NCBI GenBank assembly: GCA_018399915.1
Contig: JAGYNW010000023.1
Location: 1 to 15,309, forward strand
Length of the DNA: 15,309 bases
Source of the DNA: Candidatus Omnitrophota bacterium
GTDB lineage: Bacteria; Omnitrophota; Gorgyraeia; Zapsychrales; Zapsychraceae
Direction of reading: 5' to 3'
The notes under the pieces are model-generated. The model was not told the DNA's origin. It did not search any database and saw only the letters and a program-made list of their open reading frames with translations. The first letter of the stretch is position 1, and every line of letters starts with the position of its first letter. This document shows, piece after piece, positions 1 through 6,270 of the stretch. The position numbers were made by a program, and so were the translations under genes.

Positions 1-22
1 GTCATTGAAGGAGTAGACATAC

Positions 23-586
23 ATGCCTCAAAAATCAAAAGTAATGGATACAGAGAATATCCGAAGGGCTCTGATGCGGATCGCGCATGAGATTTTAGAG
101 AAGAACAAAGGGGGCAAAGACCTTTGCATTGTGGGAATCCGGACACGGGGCGCTGTCCTTGCCGAAAGGATCAATGCATATATCAAGAAATTTGAGGGTC
201 AGTCATTGCCCTTGGGCATTTTAGATATCACATTATACCGTGATGATTTGACGTTGATATCGTCACAACCGGTAGTACATGAAACATTGATCGATTTTGA
301 TATAACCGGCAAGAAGATCATTCTGGTGGATGATGTTTTATTCACGGGAAGGACGGTCCGGGCGGCTTTAGACGCGCTTATTGATCTTGGCCGGCCCGCC
401 GGTATCCAATTGGCTGTTTTGATCGACCGCGGACACCGGGAAATTCCTATCCGGGCTGATTATGTGGGCAAAAATGTTCCTACTGCGCTTAACCAGAATG
501 TGAAAGTGATTCTAAGCGAGACAGATAATAAGCATGATGAGGTAAAAATCCGTAAAAGGACCAATTCTGAACCAAAAGGCAAATAA
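23..586 (+). CDS. pyrR: Bifunctional pyr operon regulator / uracil phosphoribosyltransferase PyrR
   Basis: PyrR is a PRTase-fold protein that, in known members, binds pyr mRNA leaders in response to UMP/UTP and attenuates transcription. It often also makes UMP from uracil and PRPP. The PRPP loop is at residues 101–113 (LVDDVLFTGRTVR). The family-specific segment IDRGHREIPIRADYVGKNVPT spans 134–154, and a basic N-terminal half (IRTRGAVLAERI, 39–50) fits RNA and phosphate contacts. The length of 187 aa is usual; the last ~15 residues are a charged tail. The ATG at 23 follows a GAAGGAG ribosome site at 7–13. It is the first pyr gene visible, 2 nt ahead of pyrB, and heads the cluster as in Bacillus. 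Any PyrR-binding leader would lie upstream of base 1. The family call is firm; the attenuation role is inferred from the family. Confidence 0.94.
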   Translation: MPQKSKVMDTENIRRALMRIAHEILEKNKGGKDLCIVGIRTRGAVLAERINAYIKKFEGQSLPLGILDITLYRDDLTLISSQPVVHETLIDFDITGKKIILVDDVLFTGRTVRAALDALIDLGRPAGIQLAVLIDRGHREIPIRADYVGKNVPTALNQNVKVILSETDNKHDEVKIRKRTNSEPKGK

Positions 587-588
587 TC

Positions 589-1524
589 ATGGATGAATGG
601 ACCAAGCATGATCTCCTGGATTTACAGGAGTTGAGCAAAAAAGAGATCGAGAAGATTCTGGAAACAGCTAAATCCTTTAAACAGGTTTCAACGCGAGATG
701 TTAAAAAGGTTCCGGCTTTAAGGGGTAAGACGGTTGTCATGTTGTTCTTTGAGCCGTCAACGCGGACCCGTATTTCATTTGAACTGGCGGCCAAGAGGCT
801 TTCGGCAGATACCATCAATATATCGGCCAGTACCAGTTCCTTGACTAAGGGGGAAACGATCGTAGATACGGCAAAAAATATTGAAGCCATGAATGTCAAC
901 GCGATCATTGTCAGGCATTCTTGCGCCGGCGTGCCCAAGGTGTTGGCGGAAGCCTTGGAACCTTCGATTATTAATGCTGGGGATGGTTGCCGGGCGCATC
1001 CCACCCAAGCGTTGTTGGATATGTTTACCATCAAGGAAAGACTGGGGCGGATTGAAGGCTTAAAGATCGGCATAGTCGGGGATATCCTCCATTCGCGGGT
1101 GGCCCGGTCTAATATCTGGGGGTTGACAAAACTCGGGGCAGAAGTAACTCTTTGTGGGCCATCAACTTTGATGCCTGTCGGTATTGAAGACCATGGTGTC
1201 CGGGTGACTTATGATCTTAATGAGGTTATTGAGAACAGCGATGTAATGATGATGTTACGGATTCAAAAAGAAAGGCAAAATAATATTTATTTGCCTTCTT
1301 TGGCTGAATATGCGAAACATTTCGGTATCAACAAGAGTAAATTGAAAAAGAAAAAAAGCAATCTTTTGATCATGCACCCGGGACCAACCAACAGGGGGGT
1401 TGAAATTTCAGGCGAGATCGCGGACGGCGAGTCGTCAATCATTTTAGATCAGGTTACCAATGGGGTGGCTATACGGATGTCGGTTCTCTATCTGCTTTTA
1501 GGGACAAAAGAGAGTTTGACCTAA
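589..1524 (+). CDS. pyrB: Aspartate carbamoyltransferase catalytic subunit
   Basis: It condenses carbamoyl phosphate with L-aspartate to carbamoyl aspartate, the committed pyrimidine step, in the cytoplasm. The carbamoyl-phosphate loop STRTRISFE is at residues 57–65, the neighbouring-subunit loop SSLTKGET at 83–90, HPTQALLD at 137–144 and HPGPTNRGVE at 263–272. These cover both the carbamoyl-phosphate and aspartate domains. At 311 aa it has the normal catalytic-chain length. No regulatory chain gene (pyrI) is in the window, so it is probably the unregulated PyrR-controlled type, as in Bacillus. The start is 2 nt after the pyrR stop, with AAAAGG at 574–579 as a modest ribosome site, which suggests translational coupling. 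A lysine-rich loop at 249–256 is somewhat unusual but does not break the fold motifs. Confidence 0.97.
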   Translation: MDEWTKHDLLDLQELSKKEIEKILETAKSFKQVSTRDVKKVPALRGKTVVMLFFEPSTRTRISFELAAKRLSADTINISASTSSLTKGETIVDTAKNIEAMNVNAIIVRHSCAGVPKVLAEALEPSIINAGDGCRAHPTQALLDMFTIKERLGRIEGLKIGIVGDILHSRVARSNIWGLTKLGAEVTLCGPSTLMPVGIEDHGVRVTYDLNEVIENSDVMMMLRIQKERQNNIYLPSLAEYAKHFGINKSKLKKKKSNLLIMHPGPTNRGVEISGEIADGESSIILDQVTNGVAIRMSVLYLLLGTKESLT

Positions 1525-1546
1525 AAATATTATTGAGGAGTTAAGA

Positions 1547-2824
1547 ATGGCTTTATTAATAAAAAATGCAATTATTGTAAATGCGGATAAGATCAGTCAT
1601 CAGAAAGCTGATATTTTGATCGATAAAGGAAAGATTATTGAGATAGGGACAGCCCTCACAAAAAAAGTTGCCAAGCAGATAGATGCGTCAGGCAAATATG
1701 TTGCTCCCGGGTTTATCGATATGCATGTGCATTTAAGAGAGCCTGGCCGGGAAGATAAAGAAACTATAGAGACCGGCATGCAGGCAGCCGCAAAAGGCGG
1801 ATTTACGACAATCATGTGTATGCCCAATACGGATCCGGTTATTGATAATTGTATGATCGTTGAGGCTATTTTAAAGGAAGCCGCCAGAGTGGGAACCATC
1901 AATGTGATCCCGGTCGGGGCAATCACCAAGGGACAGAGAAATGAAGAATTAACGGATATGTTCGAGTTGAAGGAGGCGGGGTGTTTGGCTTTGAGTGACG
2001 ATGGGAGCTCGGTTTTGAATTCAAAATTGATGCGGCTGGCTTTAGAATATTCGAGGATGACAGGTCTTTTAATTATTAATCATTGTCAGGATACCGCTTT
2101 ATCCGGCGATGGGGTAATGAATGAAGGCAAGAATTCGACCGTATTAGGTCTAAAGGGTGATCCGGGTATTTCCGAGACTGTGATTATTGCCCGTGATATT
2201 GAGATCGCTCATTATCTTAACGCTAAGATCCATATCGCCCATATCAGCCTGAGGCGTTCGGTCGATTTGGTGCGCGCAGCCAAAAAACAAGGTATTCAGA
2301 TAACCGCTGAAGTCTGTCCGCATCATTTTACTTTGACGGATGATGAGCTGAAAAGTTTTAACACGAATTTAAAAGTCAATCCTCCTCTCAGAACAAGCGC
2401 AGATGTGGCTGCTTTAAAAAAGGCGCTTAAAGACAGCACAATCGATTGTATCGTTACCGATCATGCCCCGCATACGCCGGAAGATAAAGAAGTGGATTTT
2501 GATCATGCCCCTTTTGGTATGATCGGTTTAGAAACGGCTTTAGGATTGGCTGTCACAGAGCTTATTGAAGCTAACGTACTTTCCTGGCCCCAGCTTATCG
2601 AGAAGATGTCATTGAATCCCGCAAAGGTCTTGGGATTGGCAAACAAAGGTAAAATTGAAGAAGGTTATGACGGGGATATCGTTATCATTGATCCTGAAAA
2701 AGAGTGGGTCGTTGATGCAAAGGCCTTTTTGTCCAAATCGAAGAATTCTCCTTTTATCGGAAGGATAATGAGAGGTCTGGTGGAAACAACTATCTGTGGA
2801 GGAAAGATCGTTTATCGGCAGTAG
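1547..2824 (+). CDS. pyrC: Dihydroorotase, class I (PyrC)
   Basis: It is a zinc amidohydrolase that cyclises carbamoyl aspartate to dihydroorotate. The metal-binding motif DMHVHLREPG is at residues 58–67 (H60, H62, R64). The other expected ligands are visible: D152 in SDDG, H179 in INHC, H232 in IAHIS, and D305 in VTDHAPH (303–308). CMPNTDP at 91–97 is the usual signature segment. The C-terminal part (about 365–425, GKIEEGYDGDIVIID and GGKIVY) returns to the small beta-sandwich domain. The length of 425 aa and the HxHxR motif with the Asp bridging position fit the class I family of Aquifex and Bacillus rather than the shorter E. coli type. GAGGAG at 1535–1540, 6 nt before the ATG, supports the start. 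No intrinsic terminator follows. Confidence 0.96.
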   Translation: MALLIKNAIIVNADKISHQKADILIDKGKIIEIGTALTKKVAKQIDASGKYVAPGFIDMHVHLREPGREDKETIETGMQAAAKGGFTTIMCMPNTDPVIDNCMIVEAILKEAARVGTINVIPVGAITKGQRNEELTDMFELKEAGCLALSDDGSSVLNSKLMRLALEYSRMTGLLIINHCQDTALSGDGVMNEGKNSTVLGLKGDPGISETVIIARDIEIAHYLNAKIHIAHISLRRSVDLVRAAKKQGIQITAEVCPHHFTLTDDELKSFNTNLKVNPPLRTSADVAALKKALKDSTIDCIVTDHAPHTPEDKEVDFDHAPFGMIGLETALGLAVTELIEANVLSWPQLIEKMSLNPAKVLGLANKGKIEEGYDGDIVIIDPEKEWVVDAKAFLSKSKNSPFIGRIMRGLVETTICGGKIVYRQ

Positions 2825-2841
2825 ATTAAATAAAGATTGTA

Positions 2842-2870
2842 TTTACAAACCAATTTTCTAACATTATAAT
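2842..2870 (+). promoter_or_regulatory. Strong sigma70-type promoter ahead of the TIGR00725 gene
   Basis: TTTACA (2842–2847) and a perfect TATAAT (2865–2870) are separated by 17 bp, one mismatch from the full consensus pair. The predicted transcription start is near 2876–2878, about 97 nt ahead of the next start codon. It lies in a roughly 25% GC gap inside the pyr cluster. It would give the downstream genes (the TIGR00725 gene through pyrF) a source of transcription independent of PyrR attenuation. The last base of the -10 element is the first base of a DnaA box, so DnaA binding here should hinder RNA polymerase. This is seen in the sequence; activity is inferred. Confidence 0.65.
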
Positions 2871-2902
2871 TATCCACAAGTTATACACAATTTGTGGATA
2901 AT
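2869..2902. promoter_or_regulatory. Cluster of three perfect DnaA boxes with an 11-bp inverted repeat
   Basis: There are three matches to TTATNCACA in 32 bp: TTATCCACA at 2870–2878 (+), TTATACACA at 2881–2889 (+) and TGTGGATAA at 2893–2901 (the reverse complement of TTATCCACA). They have the same sequences as the strong R1/R4-type and R2-type boxes of E. coli oriC. Box centres are 11 and 12 bp apart, about one helical turn, so all would sit on the same DNA face. The outer boxes form a perfect inverted repeat (ATTATCCACAA at 2869–2879 and its complement at 2892–2902). The cluster covers the predicted transcription start of the promoter at 2842–2870. It could be a DnaA-responsive operator, a DnaA-titrating site, or part of an origin. 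Confidence 0.72.
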
Positions 2903-2973
2903 CATTAAAAAAGGCTCCAAAGCCTAAAGAGATATTTTGTGTTTTTTGAATTTTTAAGGCAAGGGTACAAGCA

Positions 2974-3441
2974 ATGAGTAGGCAAAAAATAACTATTTCG
3001 GTAATTGGGGGGCATGATTGTTCCTTGGAAGTGGAAGAGATAGCTTATAATGTTGGCAAAATCGTAGCAAGAGTGGGAGGAATACTTGTTTGTGGCGGGC
3101 TAGGTGGAGTAATGGAGCATGCTGCAAGAGGGACAAAAGATGCCGGCGGAATAACGATCGGGCTTTTACCAGGGAAAGACAAAACAGATGCTAATCCATA
3201 TATCGATATTGCGTTGCCGACCTCTATCGGATATGCCCGTAACGCAATGGTGGCTTGTTCTTCCGATATCATTATTGCTTTGCCTGGAAGTCATGGCACC
3301 CTTTGTGAGATTTGTTATGGCATGGTATACAAGCGTCCCATCCTTGACCTGGGAGGCTGGAACAGAGACGGAATGATCAAGGTAAAAGATATAACGGAAG
3401 CAGAGGCGAAGATTAAAGAATGCGTAACGCAACTTCTTTAA
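2974..3441 (+). CDS. TIGR00725 / SLOG-superfamily nucleotide-binding protein
   Basis: It is a Rossmann-like SLOG protein related to the LOG and 'lysine decarboxylase-like' families. It begins with a short beta strand and glycine turn (ISVIGGHD, 8–15). It then has GGLGGVMEHAARG at 41–53 and PGSHGTLCEI at 104–113, the family's PGGxGTxxE nucleotide-phosphate motif with Ser-His in place of Gly-x. YARNAMVACSSDIIIALPG (87–105) is a typical TIGR00725 block. At 155 aa it matches the small single-domain members; no signal or membrane segment is seen. No function is established for this subfamily. Related LOG enzymes remove ribose phosphate from nucleotides, so handling a nucleotide-derived ligand is plausible but unproven. 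It is the first gene after the DnaA-box promoter and occupies the place of carA in a Bacillus-like pyr order. Confidence 0.86.
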   Translation: MSRQKITISVIGGHDCSLEVEEIAYNVGKIVARVGGILVCGGLGGVMEHAARGTKDAGGITIGLLPGKDKTDANPYIDIALPTSIGYARNAMVACSSDIIIALPGSHGTLCEICYGMVYKRPILDLGGWNRDGMIKVKDITEAEAKIKECVTQLL

Positions 3442-3489
3442 TAGTGATAAGATTATTTAATTTAATACAACTATTTTGAAGGATATCTT

Positions 3490-4167
3490 ATGAAAAAAAG
3501 AATTAAAATAGACAGTTCCTTATTGTCATTTATTATCATATTAACAGGTGTGTTATACTTTTTTCCTTCCCTATATATTAAAAGTCTTTTGTGGGATAAT
3601 CTTCTTGATTTTTTCGGCTTTCTTTTCATTTTTAAGGGTGTTTTATTAAGGATGTTTTCCCGTGGACATAAAAAGTCATATTCCAATAAGGGCGGGAAGC
3701 TAGTAACCAGCGGGCCGTATGCCTTGGTCAGAAATCCGATGTACCTGGGAAGTTTTTTTATAGGAGTAGGCTTCATTTTGATGCTGTGGCCGATTTGTTT
3801 TTTGCCACTTTTCGCAATCATGTTTTACTTGCGTTTCAGAAAACAAGTTGTGAAAGAAGAAAAATTGTTAACACGATTATTTAAAAGTGAATATGAAACA
3901 TATTGCAAGAAAGTCCCAAGAATCTTTCCTTCCTTTAAAAAAATGAAAAAAATTAAGTACAGCGATTATTTTAACTGGGAACAAGCCTTTAGTACGAAAG
4001 AAAAACGCGGATTGTTCTCTTGGCCACTTTTGGCGCTTTGTCTGGAATATTTACAGGAAACATTCATTTTTGGAAGCATGAATATGTATTTAACCTTTGT
4101 GATTTTAGTTAATGCCGCTATTGTGTTTGCTCTGGGGGCCTGGCTTTTATTGCGAAAAAGATCTTGA
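3490..4167 (+). CDS. Isoprenylcysteine carboxyl methyltransferase-like (PEMT/ICMT family) membrane protein
   Basis: It is an integral membrane methyltransferase-like protein. Hydrophobic segments are visible near residues 11–29, 35–55, 85–118 (probably a pair), 176–196 and 200–220. The family signature LVTSGPYALVRNPMYLG is at 71–87. EEKLLTRLF...EYETYCKKVPR at 123–144 forms the usual C-terminal S-adenosylmethionine-binding block. Homologues methylate phospholipids, isoprenylated groups or unknown lipids; the substrate cannot be read from the sequence. The roughly 75 residues after the motif (151–225) add an extra membrane part beyond the shortest members. The gene is AT-rich: about 33% GC by hand count over 3481–3960, against above 50% in stretches of atpA. 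This hints at a different origin from its pyr neighbours. GAAGGAT at 3479–3485 supports the start. Confidence 0.84.
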   Translation: MKKRIKIDSSLLSFIIILTGVLYFFPSLYIKSLLWDNLLDFFGFLFIFKGVLLRMFSRGHKKSYSNKGGKLVTSGPYALVRNPMYLGSFFIGVGFILMLWPICFLPLFAIMFYLRFRKQVVKEEKLLTRLFKSEYETYCKKVPRIFPSFKKMKKIKYSDYFNWEQAFSTKEKRGLFSWPLLALCLEYLQETFIFGSMNMYLTFVILVNAAIVFALGAWLLLRKRS

Positions 4168-4185
4168 TAAAAAAACAACCCGCCT

Positions 4186-4950
4186 ATGAAAAAGATTCAA
4201 TTGAAAGCTAGAATTATTGCAAATAAAAAGGTCAGTTCGAGTCATTACCGGTTAATTCTGGAACAAAAAGATATTTTGCGAAAGGCCCGGCCCGGGCAAT
4301 TCGTGCACGTCCGTGTTAATGAGGGGCTTGACCCTTATTTCCGGAGGCCTTTCAGTATTTCCCGGGCGCAAGAGCATTTGGAGCTTCTATACGCGGTTGT
4401 CGGCCGGGGCACAGAAATTTTATCTCGAAAGAAAGCAGGCGATGAACTTGATCTTTTGGGACCTTTAGGCAACCATTTTTGCATGCCTCCCAAGGGCACC
4501 CGCAATGTGGTTATGATCGCGGGGGCGATTGGGATCGCGCCTTTTTTTATGCTTTCCGATTATCTTAGAGACAAGAATTATGAGTTGACCCTTTTGTATG
4601 GAGCCAAAACGAAAACACAGATCTTGCCGATGCGTTCCTTAAAAGATAATGGCTGCCGGGTCTATATCGCTACAGATGATGGGACGCAAGGGATAAAAGG
4701 CCGCGTCTCGGAGCTTTATGCAAAAATCCCTATAGATACGCAAAAGACTTTTATTTATGCTTGCGGACCAAAGCCAATGATCGATTCTGTTCTTGCCTTT
4801 GCTCATCCCAATCATTTGAAGGGACAAGTTTCTGCTGAAGAAATTATGGCTTGCGGCATTGGTGTATGTTTAGGGTGCGCAACCAAAACAAAGACAGGGT
4901 ATAAAACCGTTTGCAAGGATGGCCCTGTTTTTGACTTGAACGAATTTTGA
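4186..4950 (+). CDS. pyrK: Dihydroorotate dehydrogenase B electron-transfer subunit
   Basis: It is an FAD and [2Fe-2S] protein that passes electrons from the FMN of PyrD to NAD+. The FAD-binding motif RRPFSIS is at residues 53–59, with VVGRGTE at 71–77 and GPLGN at 92–96. The NAD-binding half has AGAIGIAPF at 112–120 and YACGPKPM at 191–198. The iron–sulfur ligands are C223, C228, C231 and C243, in the expected Cx4Cx2C...C spacing. The length of 254 aa is normal. There is no clear Shine-Dalgarno sequence in the 18 nt between the previous stop and the ATG (A-run then CCCGCCT), so translation may depend on coupling with the upstream gene. The partner pyrD is one gene downstream. The pair implies NAD-linked, quinone-independent dihydroorotate oxidation. 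Confidence 0.96.
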   Translation: MKKIQLKARIIANKKVSSSHYRLILEQKDILRKARPGQFVHVRVNEGLDPYFRRPFSISRAQEHLELLYAVVGRGTEILSRKKAGDELDLLGPLGNHFCMPPKGTRNVVMIAGAIGIAPFFMLSDYLRDKNYELTLLYGAKTKTQILPMRSLKDNGCRVYIATDDGTQGIKGRVSELYAKIPIDTQKTFIYACGPKPMIDSVLAFAHPNHLKGQVSAEEIMACGIGVCLGCATKTKTGYKTVCKDGPVFDLNEF

Positions 4951-4960
4951 TCTTAATTAA

Positions 4961-4968
4961 AGGAGAGG
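4961..4968 (+). promoter_or_regulatory. Ribosome binding site fixing the TauE-like start at 4974
   Basis: AGGAGAGG lies 5 nt before ATG 4974. An in-frame TTG at 4947, overlapping the pyrK stop, would add nine residues but places this site inside the coding sequence. The hydrophobic N-terminus begins cleanly at 4974, so ATG 4974 is preferred. Confidence 0.8.
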
Positions 4969-4973
4969 CGGAT

Positions 4974-5330
4974 ATGATTATTCAATATTTGTTTGTTGGT
5001 TTGATTACAGGAATGTTAGGCGGGGCTTTTGGCATCGGAGGCGGCTTTTTTATGGTCCCTGTTTTTGTTATGGCTTTTGGATTAACACAACATCAAGCGC
5101 AAGGTACTTCTTTAGCGGTCATGATTCCACCCATCTATATATTATCCGCATTACGCTATTGGAGCGAAGGGCATGTGCATGTGAAGATGGCGGTTTTTGT
5201 GGCCGTAGGCTGTCTTTTCGGGGCCTACCTTGGGGCTCACTATGTGCAGGCCATTCCGGAAGCAAGTTTAAAAAAAGCTTTTGGAATTTTACTGATGATC
5301 ATGGGCGTTCATATGGTTTTTTTTAAATAA
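4974..5330 (+). CDS. Half-size TauE/SafE (TSUP) family membrane protein
   Basis: This 118-residue protein has about four membrane segments: near residues 3–20, 25–60 (a broken pair), 70–90 and 101–117. The TSUP repeat motif GAFGIGGGFFMVPVF is at 17–31, HQAQGTSLAVMIPP at 40–53, and GAYLGAHYVQAIPEASLKK at 83–101. Classic TauE/SafE exporters are about 250 aa and contain two such repeats. Only one is present here, and the DNA after the stop runs straight into pyrD, so no second half remains. Compact single-repeat relatives are known and may work as dimers. Family members move sulfite or organic anions; the substrate here is unknown. It lies between pyrK and pyrD, which normally adjoin. Transport of a pyrimidine intermediate is only a guess. 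Confidence 0.84.
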   Translation: MIIQYLFVGLITGMLGGAFGIGGGFFMVPVFVMAFGLTQHQAQGTSLAVMIPPIYILSALRYWSEGHVHVKMAVFVAVGCLFGAYLGAHYVQAIPEASLKKAFGILLMIMGVHMVFFK

Positions 5331-5352
5331 TGGTTATGTTTGAGGGAAGGTA

Positions 5353-6258
5353 ATGGATTTATCTGTAAAAATCGGGAAAGTAAGATTTGAAAATCCGGTG
5401 ACTGTGGCTTCAGGCACGTTTGGGTACCTGGAAAAATATCATGATGCTAAAATGATAAAGAAATTAGGAGCCATTACCCCGAAAACAATCACTTTGAAGG
5501 CCCAGGAAGGGAATCCGGCCCCCCGGATTGTTGAAACACCGGCGGGGATGGTGAACGCGATCGGTATCCAGAATTTGGGAGTCGATGCCTTTATTGAGCA
5601 GCAACTGCCTGTTTACGCCAAACTGAAAGTTCCGGTTATTGTGAGTGTTTCAGGCAAAAGTGCGGAGGAATTTATCCTTTTAGCATCAAAATTAAACCAT
5701 GCGGGAGTTGCGGCTATCGAGTTAAATCTTTCCTGCCCGAATCTAGGGAAGAAAACCTTAATCGCGCAGGATGCAAAAGCAACAGAAGCGGTGGTCAAAG
5801 CGGTTAAAAAGATGGCCCGAGTTCCTATTATTGCCAAATTAACCCCGAATGTCACTGATATCTCCCTGATGGCTAAAGCAGCTGAAAACGCGGGAGCAGA
5901 TGCTGTCAGTATGATTAACACGTTTAGCGCCATGGTGATTGATGTTAACACTTTAAGGCCGAAGTTAGGTAATTTTACCGGAGGATTAAGCGGCCCGGCT
6001 ATCACTCCCGTCGCTTTGCATATGGTCTATCAAACAGCGCAAAGAGTAAAAATTCCTGTTATTGCCATGGGCGGGATTTCCAATGCCGATGACGCTTTGC
6101 AATTTCTGATAGCCGGAGCCACCATGGTTGCCGTAGGGACCGCCAGTTTTTTAAATCCGCAGGCTCCCTATGAGGTTTTAGAGGGCATACAGCGGTATAT
6201 GAAGGAAAAGGAAATCAAGGATATCCAGGCCGTCATAGACTCATTAATCAAAGAATAA
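5353..6258 (+). CDS. pyrD: Dihydroorotate dehydrogenase class 1B, catalytic subunit
   Basis: It is an FMN TIM-barrel enzyme that oxidises dihydroorotate to orotate and works with PyrK. VASGTFGYL (18–26) starts the barrel and NAIGIQNLG (68–76) contacts substrate. ELNLSCPN (123–130) holds the catalytic base Cys128, which defines class 1. The orotate-site block INTFSAMVIDVNT is at 188–200. FMN phosphate contacts are GGLSGPAI (210–217), MGGISNADDA (239–248) and VGTASF (261–266). The 301-aa length and the nearby pyrK indicate type 1B (NAD-dependent) rather than the fumarate-dependent 1A or the membrane quinone class 2. The start at 5353 is preceded by GAGGGAAGG at about 5342–5350. pyrF follows after 12 nt. 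Confidence 0.96.
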   Translation: MDLSVKIGKVRFENPVTVASGTFGYLEKYHDAKMIKKLGAITPKTITLKAQEGNPAPRIVETPAGMVNAIGIQNLGVDAFIEQQLPVYAKLKVPVIVSVSGKSAEEFILLASKLNHAGVAAIELNLSCPNLGKKTLIAQDAKATEAVVKAVKKMARVPIIAKLTPNVTDISLMAKAAENAGADAVSMINTFSAMVIDVNTLRPKLGNFTGGLSGPAITPVALHMVYQTAQRVKIPVIAMGGISNADDALQFLIAGATMVAVGTASFLNPQAPYEVLEGIQRYMKEKEIKDIQAVIDSLIKE

Positions 6259-6270
6259 AAGGAAAACAAA

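Noticed and set aside
489..1073. Long minus-strand reading frame (194 codons) opposite pyrR and pyrB
   Set aside because: The two + strand proteins here have complete family motifs. The minus frame gives no recognisable domain and has no ribosome site.
2912..2925. Short hairpin AGGCT-CCAA-AGCCT, followed by a T-run on the minus strand, as a possible minus-strand terminator
   Set aside because: The stem is only 5 bp and no minus-strand gene precedes it. It is probably chance in an AT-rich gap.
2825..2973. Whole gap as a chromosomal origin of replication
   Set aside because: Three boxes and AT-rich flanks are suggestive, but there is no dnaA, dnaN or gyrB nearby and only a 149-bp gap. Whole-contig skew would be needed, so I report a DnaA-box cluster and not oriC.
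4947..4973. Upstream TTG start for the TauE-like gene overlapping the pyrK stop
   Set aside because: The strong AGGAGAGG site at 4961–4968 is placed for ATG 4974, and the added residues are charged and outside the family pattern.
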